The notes under the pieces: generated by a model | Databases searched by the model: none | The model's input: only the letters and a program-made list of their open reading frames with translations | Told to the model about the DNA's origin: nothing | From: Eubacteriales bacterium | GTDB taxonomy: Bacteria > Bacillota > Clostridia > Lachnospirales > Lachnospiraceae | Reading direction: 5' to 3' | DNA length: 63,815 nt | Assembly (NCBI GenBank): GCA_030539395.1 | Contig: JAUNSC010000018.1 | Coordinates: forward strand, 1-63,815 | Shown here: one piece after another, positions 25,015 to 35,812 of the stretch | How the letters are laid out: each line of letters starts with the position of its first letter | How positions within the stretch are numbered: position 1 is the first letter of the stretch | Position numbers and translations under genes: made by a program

Positions 25015-25674
25015 ATGTTAAATATCATATATGAAGATGACGATATGATTGCCTGCTGTAAGCCGGCAGGAATTGCGGTACAGAGTGCCTCTTTTGGAAA
25101 GAAAGATCTGGAAAGCATGGTGCGTACTTATATTGCCGAAAAAAGCGGAAAACCGAATCCGTATCTTGGTGTCGTACACCGATTGGACCAGCCGGTGCAG
25201 GGAATTGTGGTGATGGCAAAGACGAAAAAGGCAGCGGCTTCTTTAAGCGCACAGGTTCAGGACGGGGGAATGGAGAAAGAATATCTGGCAGTGATCTGTG
25301 GAAAAGCCGGTAAAAAAGAGGGAGAGCTGGTTGACTTTCTGCTAAAAGACGGGAAGAGCAATTCTTCGAAAAAAGTGGCCGAGGGCACCCGGGAAGCGAA
25401 AAAGGCGGTGCTGTCATATCGCGTTGTTGCAGAAAAAGAAGCGTATTCTCTGATGCGGATCAAACTTCAGACCGGACGTCATCACCAGATACGGGTTCAA
25501 ATGGCATCTGCCGGTCTTCCTTTGTACGGGGATACAAAATATAATCCGGGGGCACAGAAGGGTCAGGGACTGGCACTGTGTGCAGACCATTTGACGTTTG
25601 TTCATCCTGGTTCAGGAGAAAAGACAGAACTTTCCTGCCGTCCTGTGGGAAATGGATTTGAAATTTTTACATGA
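25015..25674 (+). CDS. RluA-family pseudouridine synthase
   Basis: The 219-residue enzyme isomerises uridine to pseudouridine in rRNA or tRNA. The catalytic motif VVHRLDQPVQGIVVMAK contains the invariant HRLD aspartate, and LQTGRHHQIRVQMASAGLPLYGD is the conserved C-terminal motif. There is no S4 domain, so it belongs to the short RluA-like group; the modified site is not predictable. I chose ATG 25015 (MLNIIYEDDD), which has GGAAAGGAAG upstream; longer frames start inside the dispersed repeat. Its stop overlaps the next gene by 4 bases. Confidence 0.88.
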   Translation: MLNIIYEDDDMIACCKPAGIAVQSASFGKKDLESMVRTYIAEKSGKPNPYLGVVHRLDQPVQGIVVMAKTKKAAASLSAQVQDGGMEKEYLAVICGKAGKKEGELVDFLLKDGKSNSSKKVAEGTREAKKAVLSYRVVAEKEAYSLMRIKLQTGRHHQIRVQMASAGLPLYGDTKYNPGAQKGQGLALCADHLTFVHPGSGEKTELSCRPVGNGFEIFT

Positions 25675-26768
25675 AAAATGAGACAGGAGCGCATACTAAT
25701 TCAGAGCCGGAACGAAAAAGAGGGAAAGATGAGGAAAAGTGTATGCACTCCACATATAAAGATATCCTGATAATTGCAGGGATTGCCATAGCAGTATTTC
25801 TTGGGATGAAGTACGTACTGCCTGTTGCAGTTCCTTTTTTATTTGCCTGGCTTCTGGTAAGACTGGTTCTGCCGGGAACGGTGCTGCTGGAACAGAAGCT
25901 TCATATGAAAAAAATGTATGCAGGCGGTCTGCTGATGATACTTTTTGTGGCAATACTTGGAATAGTGGTCTGTTTTCTGGGAAATCAGCTTATTGCCCAG
26001 ATTGTCCGGCTGGCATCTGATTTTGACCTGTATATGGGGAAAGCACAGCAATTTGTCAATTCCTGCTGTTATATTGTTGAGGAAAACACGGGAATTCATG
26101 CCCAGGCGGTGAGGAATTTTATATATAATAATATGTCTGTGATGGAAGAGCGGGTAAGAGAATACACTGTCCCCGATGTTTTAAAAAATTCTATCGCGTA
26201 TTTTATGGCGCTGATGAAATGGCTGGGTGTTGTCCTTATTATATTTGTCTCTTTTATGCTTATTTTAAAAGACTATGATGAGATAAAGAAATTTTTAAAT
26301 GAAAAAGGGGTTTACAGTAGGATAAAAAACATAATGGACACCATGCAGTCTCTTGGAGGAGCGTGGCTGAAAGCTCAGATACTCATTATTTTGATCGTGA
26401 TGGCGGTCTGTACGGCGGGATTGTGGCTGCTGGGATATCAGTATGCCCTGTTGATGGGAATTGTCATAGGACTGCTGGATGCACTGCCTTTTATCGGTAC
26501 AGGCACCATATTGGTTCCGTGGGGGATATTTCTCATGTTTACAGGAGATTTCTGGTATGGAGTGTGTCTGATCATCATTTTTCTTGTGGCGAATACTCTG
26601 CGGGAATTTCTGGAACCGAAACTGATCGGGGAACGGATTGGGGTCTGCCCTGTTGTAATGGTGGCGGCTGTCTATATCGGGATCTATATTTATGGGATCG
26701 CAGGAGTGATATTGGGACCTGTAAGCTTAATTTTAATTGTTGAGATATGGAGGGAAGTCAGATGCTGA
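25671..26768 (+). CDS. AI-2E family permease (PerM/YtvI-like)
   Basis: A 365-residue membrane protein with about eight helices and the AI-2E family layout: helical pairs at the N-terminus, a long soluble middle (residues about 120-200), then LLGYQYALLMGIVIGLLDALPFIGTGTILVPW and LEPKLIGERIGVCPVV. Family members include putative exporters and Na+/H+ antiporters; substrates are mostly unknown. The start at 25671 overlaps the previous stop (ATGA). An internal ATG at 25743 with GAGGAAAAG upstream would remove a 24-residue hydrophilic leader and is a real alternative. Confidence 0.8.
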   Translation: MKNETGAHTNSEPERKRGKDEEKCMHSTYKDILIIAGIAIAVFLGMKYVLPVAVPFLFAWLLVRLVLPGTVLLEQKLHMKKMYAGGLLMILFVAILGIVVCFLGNQLIAQIVRLASDFDLYMGKAQQFVNSCCYIVEENTGIHAQAVRNFIYNNMSVMEERVREYTVPDVLKNSIAYFMALMKWLGVVLIIFVSFMLILKDYDEIKKFLNEKGVYSRIKNIMDTMQSLGGAWLKAQILIILIVMAVCTAGLWLLGYQYALLMGIVIGLLDALPFIGTGTILVPWGIFLMFTGDFWYGVCLIIIFLVANTLREFLEPKLIGERIGVCPVVMVAAVYIGIYIYGIAGVILGPVSLILIVEIWREVRC

Positions 26769-26865
26769 TTTATTTGTAAAGAAATAGGAAAACATGGAAA
26801 ATAACTGGACATTTTAGCCGGTATGATTTAAAATGTAGATTAAATAGCGGTAAGGAGGAGTATGC

Positions 26866-27120
26866 GTGAATTTCAAAAAAGATGTGTACCGCAATTTGGC
26901 GATGATAACTCAGATTGGCATCAGCATGCTTGCTCCGATTGTCTTGTGCGTATTTATCGGTTATGAGCTGGATGATCATCTGGGCTGGCATACGGTGATT
27001 CCGCTTTTGCTTCTCGGAATTCTTGCGGGATGCAGAAACTGCTGGCTTCTGGTAAAGGAGCTGATACCGAAGGACCAAAAATCTGGGAAGAAAGGCTTGG
27101 AAAATGAATCAGAAGAGTAA
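26866..27120 (+). CDS. atpZ: AtpZ-like small membrane protein
   Basis: The 84-residue protein has two membrane helices (AMITQIGISMLAPIVLCVFIGYELD and WHTVIPLLLLGILAGCRNCWLL). This is the pattern of the AtpZ/AtpI-type proteins that head atp operons and have been linked to assembly or to Mg2+/Ca2+ transport. It starts with GTG at 26866 behind AAGGAGGAG. Its end overlaps the next gene by 17 bases. The position at the head of a complete F-ATPase operon supports the call. Confidence 0.8.
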   Translation: MNFKKDVYRNLAMITQIGISMLAPIVLCVFIGYELDDHLGWHTVIPLLLLGILAGCRNCWLLVKELIPKDQKSGKKGLENESEE

Positions 27121-27523
27121 TCCCCTTCAAAAGATGAACCCGACTTTAAAAGAATTGGTTTTATCAATTCTGATTTGGGGTATTCTTTTGGGAGTGATGC
27201 TGATCTGGCTGGCGGATTCCCGGATTTCTTTTATTTTGGGGGAAACGGTGGGAGTATTGACCGCTGTTTTTATGGCGTGCCATATGTACCGCTTTATAGA
27301 ACATTCCCTGGATATGACAGAGGAAGATGCGCCAAAATATATGGCAAAAGGAACCGTTATACGCATTTTGGTAATCGTTATTGCAGTGCTGGCAGTATGG
27401 AAACTCGGAGGAAATGTCATTGCTGTTTTTATTGGAGTCATGGCATTAAAACTGGGAGCATATACACAGCCGCTGCTGCACAGAATGATTCGTAAAATCT
27501 ATAGAAAGGAAGAAAGAAGGTGA
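27104..27523 (+). CDS. atpI: ATP synthase subunit I (AtpI-like)
   Basis: The 139-residue protein has four predicted helices, beginning after a short basic N-terminus (LVLSILIWGILLGVMLIWLADSR). AtpI proteins help assemble the c ring, which is well established for Na+-type synthases. Identity of the family rests on helix pattern and place between atpZ and atpB. The frame overlaps atpZ by 17 bases, and atpB starts 4 bases after the stop. Confidence 0.75.
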   Translation: MNQKSNPLQKMNPTLKELVLSILIWGILLGVMLIWLADSRISFILGETVGVLTAVFMACHMYRFIEHSLDMTEEDAPKYMAKGTVIRILVIVIAVLAVWKLGGNVIAVFIGVMALKLGAYTQPLLHRMIRKIYRKEERR

Positions 27524-27527
27524 GAAT

Positions 27528-28262
27528 GTGGGAAGCATTGGTCTAAGCGGGAATTATCTGCTGGCCGCGCAGAGAGAAGTAGACTTTATGATTCATGGCC
27601 TGATTAAATATAAACTGTTTGGCCAGGAACTCTGGATCACAACGACACATGTCAGTGTTCTGATCGTCATGGTAGTGCTTCTTATTTTTGCCGTTGCCGC
27701 AAACCGCAGGATCCGCAATGCAGAGGAAATCCCCGGGGGCTTCCAGAATGTGGTGGAGCTGATTGTGGAGATGCTGGATAATATGGTTAAGGGCAGCATG
27801 GGTAAATATGCCGGCAAATTTGTCAACTATATCAGTGCATTGTTCCTGTTCATATTTGTCAGCAATATTTCCGGTCTGTTTGGACTCAGGCCGCCTACGG
27901 CAGACTACGGTGTAACACTTCCACTGGGGCTTATTACCTTTGGTATTATTCAGTATAATAATATCAAATACAATAAGTTCGGTGCTTTTACAGGTCTGTT
28001 TCAGCCGCTGCCGTTTCTGTTTCCAATCAACCTGATTGGTGAGATTGCAGTACCGTTTTCCCTGTCGCTTCGTCTGTTTGGTAACATTCTTTCGGGAACC
28101 GTTATGATGTCCCTGATCTATCAGTTGTTATCCAAATTTGCGATTGGCTGGCCGGGAATCCTGCACATTTATTTTGATATCTTCTCGGGAGCTATCCAGA
28201 CATACGTATTCTGTATGCTGACGATGGTATTTACGGTAGATAAAATGCCGGGAGAAGATTAA
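27528..28262 (+). CDS. atpB: ATP synthase F0 subunit a
   Basis: The a subunit provides the ion half-channels against the c ring. It has 244 residues and five to six helices. The stator arginine lies in PFSLSLRLFGNILSGTVMM, and the C-terminal helix carries SGAIQTYVFCMLTMVF. A GTG at 27528 is chosen because AGAAGGTGAG lies just upstream; an internal ATG (MIHGLI...) at 27588 would remove 20 residues. It is part of the contiguous atp operon and pairs with a Na+-type c subunit. Confidence 0.93.
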   Translation: MGSIGLSGNYLLAAQREVDFMIHGLIKYKLFGQELWITTTHVSVLIVMVVLLIFAVAANRRIRNAEEIPGGFQNVVELIVEMLDNMVKGSMGKYAGKFVNYISALFLFIFVSNISGLFGLRPPTADYGVTLPLGLITFGIIQYNNIKYNKFGAFTGLFQPLPFLFPINLIGEIAVPFSLSLRLFGNILSGTVMMSLIYQLLSKFAIGWPGILHIYFDIFSGAIQTYVFCMLTMVFTVDKMPGED

Positions 28263-28357
28263 AGAACAGCTGTATTTGATGCCTCTCAATTTGCAAAGCA
28301 GGGTGAGAGGAATCTCGTTTCAATAATGAAACGGAAAATGATATAAAATAAAATTAG

Positions 28358-28630
<273 letters not shown>

Positions 28631-28680
28631 AGTGTGAAGTGGGTCTGATAAAAATTAGAACAGCCGCAGTTCCGTGAGGC

Positions 28681-28704
28681 GTTTTTGCACGACAGTGCAA
28701 AAAC
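28681..28704 (+). other. Hairpin in the atpE-atpF intergenic region
   Basis: GTTTTTGCAC (28681-28690) and GTGCAAAAAC (28695-28704) form a perfect 10-bp stem with the loop GACA and no T run after it. GC-rich inverted-repeat-like sequence follows up to the atpF RBS. It may be an mRNA-processing or stability element that lets the c subunit be made in excess. Confidence 0.6.
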
Positions 28705-28786
28705 CCGGGATATACAGCGCCAAACGAAGTTTGTGTGCAGCGCGCAGCGGATCTGTGAGCAACGAGAACAGAAAGGAGGCGGGACT

Positions 28787-29302
28787 TTGGACAGACTGTT
28801 TAATCTGGATGCGCAGCTTCTGGCAGATGCCGCTCTTCTGATGATTGCCATGCTGGTAATGTTTACATTTCTGTCATATCTGCTTTTTAATCCGGCGAGG
28901 GATATGCTGAAAAAGCGCCAGGAAAAGATTAAGAATGACATTGACAGCGCACAGGCAGACAGGCAGCAGGCAAAGCAGCTGAAAGAAGATTATGAAGCCA
29001 GAATTAAAAGTATAGAAAAAGAAGCAGACGAAATCTTAAGCCGGGCAAGACAGACTGCTCTGGAGAATGCGGAGGATATCAAAGCGCAGGCCGGTGAAGA
29101 GGCAGCACGCATTATCGCAAGAGCACAGGCACAGATAGAGCTGGATAAGAAGAAAGCTGCTGATGATATGAAGAAAGAAATGATTTCCATTGCTTCGCTG
29201 ATGGCTGGAAAAGTAGTTTCAGCATCCATTGATACAACGGTGCAGGATTCCTTAGTGGAAGAAACATTAAAGGAAATAGGTGATGATACATGGCAAAGTT
29301 AG
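28787..29302 (+). CDS. atpF: ATP synthase F0 subunit b
   Basis: The b subunit is the peripheral stalk joining F0 to F1. From TTG 28787 it has 171 residues. One N-terminal helix (LADAALLMIAMLVMFTFLSYLLF) is followed by a long charged coiled coil (KKRQEKIKNDIDSAQADRQQAKQLKEDYEARIKSIEKEADEI). The TTG is preceded by AAAGGAGG with 7-base spacing. The frame is open to an ATG at 28685, but that extension reads through the intergenic hairpin region and has no RBS. It overlaps atpH by 13 bases. Confidence 0.9.
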   Translation: MDRLFNLDAQLLADAALLMIAMLVMFTFLSYLLFNPARDMLKKRQEKIKNDIDSAQADRQQAKQLKEDYEARIKSIEKEADEILSRARQTALENAEDIKAQAGEEAARIIARAQAQIELDKKKAADDMKKEMISIASLMAGKVVSASIDTTVQDSLVEETLKEIGDDTWQS

Positions 29303-29844
29303 TTTCCAAAACATACGGTGATGCCCTGTTTGACCTGGCCATTGAAGAAAAATGTGTGGATGCCATGACTCAGGAAGTGGAACTGGTGCAGAAATCATTT
29401 GCCGAAAACCCGGAACTGAGTGAGATTTTCGCTAATCCGGATATTTGCAAAGATGAAAAAATCGGTCTTATTGAAAGAATTTTCAAGGGCCGGGTCTCTG
29501 ATAATATGGCAGGCTTTCTGAGAATTGTCGTGATAAAACAGCGGTTTGGTGATCTGAATGCCATACTGAACTACTTTGTGGCAAGAGCGAAAGAATATAA
29601 AAAGATTGGCGTCGCAAAAGTAACATCTCCCACGGAGCTTTCCGGGGAATGGAAATCCAAGATAGAACAAAAGCTTCTGGATACCACAGGATATACCACC
29701 ATGGAAATGTCCTACGAGGTGAAGCCGGAGCTGATCGGCGGTCTGATCATCCGTATCGGTGATACGGTAGTAGACAGCAGTATTCAAAGCAAACTGACGG
29801 AAATCAGAAATTCTCTGATGAAAACGTCACTGGAAAATAAATAG
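29290..29844 (+). CDS. atpH: ATP synthase F1 subunit delta
   Basis: The 184-residue delta subunit (OSCP) caps F1 and binds the b stalk. The N-terminal helical domain ([20 protein letters not shown]) and the C-terminal [27 protein letters not shown] motif are typical. The start overlaps atpF (ATGATACATGG junction). Length and position are standard. Confidence 0.93.
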   Translation: MAKLVSKTYGDALFDLAIEEKCVDAMTQEVELVQKSFAENPELSEIFANPDICKDEKIGLIERIFKGRVSDNMAGFLRIVVIKQRFGDLNAILNYFVARAKEYKKIGVAKVTSPTELSGEWKSKIEQKLLDTTGYTTMEMSYEVKPELIGGLIIRIGDTVVDSSIQSKLTEIRNSLMKTSLENK

Positions 29845-29860
29845 AAAGGATGCAAACCTC

Positions 29861-31369
29861 ATGAATTTAAGACCAGAGGAAATCAGTTCTGTAATCAAGG
29901 ACGAGATAAAAAAATATTCCTCCAAAATGTCTGTTTCAAATGTAGGAACAGTCATGCAGGTATCGGATGGAATCGCCCGTATACATGGTCTGGAGAGCGC
30001 AATGCAGGGAGAACTTCTGGAGTTTCCTGGAGAAGTGGAAGGTATGGTGCTCAACCTGGAAGAGGACAATGTCGGTGCGGTACTTTTAAGTGATGCGTCC
30101 GGCATCAGCGAGGGTGATACGGTCAGGACAACCGGACGTGTTGTACAGGTTCCGGTAGGTGATGGAATGCTGGGACGTGTAGTAAATGCCCTGGGCCATC
30201 CAATTGACGGCAAAGGCCCCATCGCCTCTGACAAATCCAGAGAGATCGAGCGAGTTGCACCGGGAGTTATTACCAGAAAATCGGTTGATACTCCGCTGCA
30301 GACAGGTATCAAGGCAATCGACTCCATGGTTCCTATCGGACGTGGACAGCGTGAGCTGATCATTGGTGACAGACAGACAGGAAAGACGGCCATTGCGATT
30401 GACACTATCATCAATCAGAAGGGCCAGAATGTAAAATGTATTTATGTAGCTATCGGCCAGAAATCTTCTACGGTGGCGAATATTGTAAAAACTCTGGAAG
30501 AGTACGGTGCCATGGATTATACCACCATCGTTGCTTCCACAGCCAGTGAACTGGCACCTCTTCAGTACATTGCACCATATACAGGCTGTGCAATTGGTGA
30601 AGAGTGGATGGAAAACGGAGATGATGTACTGATTATTTACGATGACCTGTCGAAACATGCGACAGCATATCGTACACTTTCTCTGCTGCTGAGACGTCCG
30701 CCAGGACGTGAAGCATATCCGGGTGATGTTTTCTATCTGCATTCCAGACTTCTGGAACGTGCGGCAAAACTCTCGGATGAATTGGGCGGCGGTTCTCTTA
30801 CTGCGCTGCCGATCATTGAAACCCAGGCAGGTGACGTATCTGCATATATCCCGACCAATGTAATTTCAATCACAGATGGACAGATTTATCTCGAAACAGA
30901 AATGTTTAATGCAGGTTTCCGCCCGGCGGTTAATGCGGGTCTGTCCGTATCCCGAGTTGGCGGTGCGGCTCAGATTAAAGCGATGAAGAAAATTGCGGCT
31001 CCGATTCGTGTGGAACTTGCACAGTATCGCGAATTGGCAGCGTTTTCGCAGTTTGGGTCCGAGCTTGATGCGGATACCAAAGAAAAACTGGCACAGGGCG
31101 AACGTATCAAGGAAATGCTGAAGCAGACACAGTACGCTCCCATGCCGGTAGCATTCCAGGTTATTATTATTTATGCTGCTACAAAGAAACATCTTCTGGA
31201 CATTCCGGTGGAAGAAGTCCTTTCGTTCCAGGAGGAGTTGTTTGAGCTTATCAGAACAAAATATCCGGATATTCCGAAGGCGATCGATGAGACCAGGGAA
31301 ATGTCTGATGAGACAGAAAAACGGCTTGTGGCTGCAATCGAGGAATGTAAAGCAAAATATAAAAAGTAA
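29861..31369 (+). CDS. atpA: ATP synthase F1 subunit alpha
   Basis: This 502-residue non-catalytic nucleotide-binding subunit has the P-loop [15 protein letters not shown] at about residue 169, the alpha-type [20 protein letters not shown] region and a helical C-terminus. It alternates with beta in the F1 hexamer. AAAGGA precedes ATG 29861. Length is normal and no residue looks unusual. Confidence 0.97.
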   Translation: MNLRPEEISSVIKDEIKKYSSKMSVSNVGTVMQVSDGIARIHGLESAMQGELLEFPGEVEGMVLNLEEDNVGAVLLSDASGISEGDTVRTTGRVVQVPVGDGMLGRVVNALGHPIDGKGPIASDKSREIERVAPGVITRKSVDTPLQTGIKAIDSMVPIGRGQRELIIGDRQTGKTAIAIDTIINQKGQNVKCIYVAIGQKSSTVANIVKTLEEYGAMDYTTIVASTASELAPLQYIAPYTGCAIGEEWMENGDDVLIIYDDLSKHATAYRTLSLLLRRPPGREAYPGDVFYLHSRLLERAAKLSDELGGGSLTALPIIETQAGDVSAYIPTNVISITDGQIYLETEMFNAGFRPAVNAGLSVSRVGGAAQIKAMKKIAAPIRVELAQYRELAAFSQFGSELDADTKEKLAQGERIKEMLKQTQYAPMPVAFQVIIIYAATKKHLLDIPVEEVLSFQEELFELIRTKYPDIPKAIDETREMSDETEKRLVAAIEECKAKYKK

Positions 31370-31382
31370 GGGGTGATACCAT

Positions 31383-32270
31383 ATGGCTTCCATGAGAGAC
31401 ATACAGAGGCGTAAAAGCAGCGTTGCCAGTATTGGACAGATTACCAAAGCCATGAAACTGGTATCTACCGTTAAGCTGCAGAAGACAAAGGCAAGGGCAG
31501 AAAGTGCGAAACCGTATTTTGAAAAAATGTATCAGACAGTGACGCATATTCTTGCCCGTTCCGGAAATATCCGGCATCCCTATCTGCAGGCAGGCGATTC
31601 TTCCGTAAAATGTATCATCACCATTACTTCAAACAGAGGTCTGGCGGGCGGTTATAATTCCGGCATTGAAAAACTCATTACCGGAAGCGGCTTTGAAAAA
31701 GAGAATATTGAGCTGATTACAGTCGGAAGAAAAGGAAAAGAGTTTTTGGAGAGACGTGGATATAAAATCCGTTCTGATTACAGTGACGTGATTAACAACC
31801 CCATGTTTTCTGATGCAAAGGAAATCTGTGAGGAAGTGCTGAAAGCATTCGGTGACGGCGAGATCGGTGAAATCTATGTGGCATACACTTCGTTTAAAAA
31901 TACAGTGGTCCACACGCCAACGTTGATGAAATTGCTCCCGGTAGAATTTTCCGATGAGGATATGGAGAAGAGACGTCAGGAGCAGAAATCACAGGAAGCT
32001 GCCGAAAGCAGAGCACCCATGAATTTTGAGCCAGGCGAAGAGGAGTCTTTAGATATCATTATTCCCAAATACGTGACAAGTATTTTATTTGGTGCGCTGA
32101 TTGAAGCGGTGGCCAGCGAAAACGGGGCACGTATGCAGGCGATGGATAATGCTACCAGCAATGCGGAAGAGATGATCGAAAAGTTGTCGCTGCAGTATAA
32201 CAGAGCGCGTCAGGGCTCAATTACACAGGAACTTACAGAGATTATAGCCGGTGCAGAAGCAATCAATTAG
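31383..32270 (+). CDS. atpG: ATP synthase F1 subunit gamma
   Basis: The 295-residue gamma subunit forms the central rotor shaft. The N-terminal coil MASMRDIQRRKSSVASIGQITKAMKLVSTVKL and the C-terminal coil SNAEEMIEKLSLQYNRARQGSITQELTEIIAGAEA are the conserved helices that sit in the alpha3beta3 core. SNRGLAGGYN marks the globular domain. It starts 13 bp after atpA. Confidence 0.96.
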   Translation: MASMRDIQRRKSSVASIGQITKAMKLVSTVKLQKTKARAESAKPYFEKMYQTVTHILARSGNIRHPYLQAGDSSVKCIITITSNRGLAGGYNSGIEKLITGSGFEKENIELITVGRKGKEFLERRGYKIRSDYSDVINNPMFSDAKEICEEVLKAFGDGEIGEIYVAYTSFKNTVVHTPTLMKLLPVEFSDEDMEKRRQEQKSQEAAESRAPMNFEPGEEESLDIIIPKYVTSILFGALIEAVASENGARMQAMDNATSNAEEMIEKLSLQYNRARQGSITQELTEIIAGAEAIN

Positions 32271-33689
<1,419 letters not shown>

Positions 33690-33697
33690 GTGAGCGT

Positions 33698-34108
33698 ATG
33701 GCAGATGACAAATTATTTACGCTTAGTATCATTGCACCGGAACGCATTTTCTATGAGGGAAAAGCCAGTATGGTGGAACTGAGCACCAGTGAAGGTGATG
33801 TGGGTATTTACAAAAATCATATTCCCATGACACTTCTGATTGTGCCGGGCATTGTGACGATTACAGAAGAGGTTGGAAAAAGACAGGCAGCTATTCACAG
33901 CGGATTTATGGAAGTGCTTCCGGATAAAGTGACCATTATGGCAGAAATAGCCGAGTGGCCGGAGGAAATAGATGTAAACCGCGCGAGAGAGGCAGAAGCC
34001 CGCGCAGAGCGCCGTCTGCAGATGAGAGATCCAATGCTGAATCTGAACCGTGCAGAGATAGCCCTTCGAAAAGCAATGGTGCGTCTGGAACTGACCGGAC
34101 AGAAATAA
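33698..34108 (+). CDS. atpC: ATP synthase F1 subunit epsilon
   Basis: The 136-residue subunit has an N-terminal beta sandwich (LSIIAPERIFYEGKASMVELSTSEGDVGIYKNHIPM) and a two-helix C-terminal domain rich in Arg/Ala/Glu (NRAREAEARAERRLQ). That domain can inhibit ATP hydrolysis. It is the last gene of the operon, followed by a strong terminator. Confidence 0.95.
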   Translation: MADDKLFTLSIIAPERIFYEGKASMVELSTSEGDVGIYKNHIPMTLLIVPGIVTITEEVGKRQAAIHSGFMEVLPDKVTIMAEIAEWPEEIDVNRAREAEARAERRLQMRDPMLNLNRAEIALRKAMVRLELTGQK

Positions 34109-34124
34109 AAAGTATAAGAAGTTT

Positions 34125-34157
34125 AAAAGAGTTCGCAGAGTTTGCGGACTCTTTTTT
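34125..34157 (+). terminator. Terminator of the atp operon
   Basis: AAAAGAGTTCGCA (34125-34137) pairs with TGCGGACTCTTTT (34143-34155), followed by further T. One G-T wobble is present. Confidence 0.88.
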
Positions 34158-34287
34158 ATATAATAAAATTTTTTTTTGACATTTTAGTATGGGATTTTGA
34201 ATAAATAATGATTCTGATAATTATATAAAGAAAAAATGAAAATTGTTATGATATTTACATCAAAAATATAGAGAAAGGGGTGGTTAA

Positions 34288-35208
34288 GTGAAATATACGG
34301 AGCTTAGAAAGTCTCTGAATGTTTCCAGAATAGCATTTGGATGCTGGAGAATGGATGCATTGTCTGACCGGGATGCAGTAAATGTTGTAAACAATGCGTT
34401 GGAAAATGGAATTAATTTTTTTGACAACGCAGATATTTATGGCGGCGGTGTTTCTGAAGAGAAGTTTGGACAGGCTGTAAAGGCATTAGGATGCAAAAGA
34501 GAAGATTTAATTATTCAGTCTAAAGCGGGTATTTTTCTGGAAGAAAATTATTATGATTTTTCCAGGGATCATATTCTGGAGGCTGTTGATGGAAGCCTTA
34601 AGAGAATGCAGACGGAGTATATGGACATTTTGCTTCTTCACAGACCGGATACATTATTTGAACCTGAAGAAGTGGCGGAGGCATTTGATATTTTGCAGCA
34701 GAGCGGAAAAGTCAGATGGTTTGGTGTCAGCAATCAGAATCCGGGTCAGATTGAACTGCTGAAGAAGTACGTGAGACAGGATTTAATTGTTAATCAGATG
34801 CAGTTCAGCGTAATGCACAGTGGCATGGTAGACAGTGGATTGGCCGTTAATAACAATTTTAATGTTTCTATTGTAAAAGACGGAGGTATTTTGGAATATT
34901 CCAGACTTCATGATATTCGGTTGCAGGCATGGTCACCATTCCAGTATGGCCTGTTTGAGGGTGTGTATATTGGTAATCCCAAATTCCCGGAATTGAATCA
35001 AATGCTTGAGAAGATTGGAGAAGAACAGGGCGTTTCCGGAAGTGCGGTAGCTGCAGCATGGATTCTGAGACACCCTGCATTTGCTCAAATAGTATCGGGG
35101 AGTATGACACCGTCTCGTCTGGATGATGTTTGCAGGGCAGTGGATGTAGAACTTACTAAAAAGCAATGGTATGACATTTATAAAGCGGCGGGTAAAATTG
35201 TTCCTTAG
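34288..35208 (+). CDS. Aldo/keto reductase (YdhF-like), AKR 1 of 4
   Basis: A 306-residue TIM-barrel NADP(H) oxidoreductase. The catalytic tetrad is visible: Asp and Tyr in FDNADIYGGG, Lys in IIQSKAG and His in ILLLHRPD. C-terminal SGSMTPSRLDDV is the cofactor-binding end. It resembles E. coli YdhF in layout. The start is GTG 34288 behind AAAGGGGTGG. It opens the left arm of the sugar locus and is followed 45 bp later by a VOC protein. The substrate is unknown; a sugar carbonyl is likely from the context. Confidence 0.88.
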   Translation: MKYTELRKSLNVSRIAFGCWRMDALSDRDAVNVVNNALENGINFFDNADIYGGGVSEEKFGQAVKALGCKREDLIIQSKAGIFLEENYYDFSRDHILEAVDGSLKRMQTEYMDILLLHRPDTLFEPEEVAEAFDILQQSGKVRWFGVSNQNPGQIELLKKYVRQDLIVNQMQFSVMHSGMVDSGLAVNNNFNVSIVKDGGILEYSRLHDIRLQAWSPFQYGLFEGVYIGNPKFPELNQMLEKIGEEQGVSGSAVAAAWILRHPAFAQIVSGSMTPSRLDDVCRAVDVELTKKQWYDIYKAAGKIVP

Positions 35209-35253
35209 CAGTGAAGAGTTGCAGTTTAAATAAGAGAAAAGGAGAGAACAGGA

Positions 35254-35724
35254 ATGAGCAATATAGAAAATCCTTTCAAAGGATTAGCGCATATGTGTAT
35301 TTATACACAGTGCAATAAAAAATCAGTAGATTTTTATACAAAGGTAATGGGGTTTGAAGTAGTTTATCGTGAAATGATGGGAAAAAATCATGAACCGGTT
35401 CGTATGTTCCCGGCAGAGTTTGTGCTTATTAATCTGAATGGCCTGTACATTGAACTGATTGAATGCTTTGGACCGTGGAATGGAACTCCGCAGGATAAGA
35501 AACATCCTAATGTATTGGGAGTGATTGATCATTTTGGTATTTCTGTGAGCAATCTTGAAGAGTGTAAGAAAAGGCTGGAAGATTACGGATATGAAGGACC
35601 TGTTGATATTCAGACAAACACGATTTCATATGAAGGACGTCCGTTCAGATATGCATGTATTAAGGGACCGGATGGTGAGAGCCTGAATTTATATGAGTTT
35701 GATAACGAAACATTTTATAAATAA
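35254..35724 (+). CDS. VOC/glyoxalase-superfamily protein
   Basis: This 156-residue protein has two beta-alpha-beta-beta-beta modules: GLAHMCIYTQCNKKSVDFYTKVMGFEVVYREMM and IDHFGISVSNLEECKKRLEDYGY. Possible metal ligands are the His of LAHM, the Glu of YIELIE and the His of DHFGISV. VOC enzymes include lactoylglutathione lyase, epimerases and dioxygenases. An isomerase or epimerase acting on an oxidised sugar would fit here, but the reaction is not determined. AGGAGAG precedes the ATG. Confidence 0.8.
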   Translation: MSNIENPFKGLAHMCIYTQCNKKSVDFYTKVMGFEVVYREMMGKNHEPVRMFPAEFVLINLNGLYIELIECFGPWNGTPQDKKHPNVLGVIDHFGISVSNLEECKKRLEDYGYEGPVDIQTNTISYEGRPFRYACIKGPDGESLNLYEFDNETFYK

Positions 35725-35747
35725 GTAAAGTGCCATAATACCTCCGC

Positions 35748-35792
35748 AAATACCAATTATATGTATATACGTATATATAATTGGTATTTTTT
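35748..35792 (+). terminator. Terminator inside the sugar locus
   Basis: AAATACCAATTATA (35748-35761) pairs with TATAATTGGTATTT (35777-35790), then T residues follow. It separates the AKR-VOC pair from the isomerase operon, so these are either two units or a unit with partial read-through. No clear promoter is visible in the 20 bases that follow. Confidence 0.75.
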
Positions 35793-35812
35793 ATAAGAAA
35801 GGAAAAAATAGA

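Noticed and set aside
28685-28786. Upstream extension of atpF to an ATG at 28685
   Set aside because: The added 34 residues translate the intergenic hairpin and lack an RBS. TTG 28787 has AAAGGAGG at ideal spacing and gives a normal b subunit.
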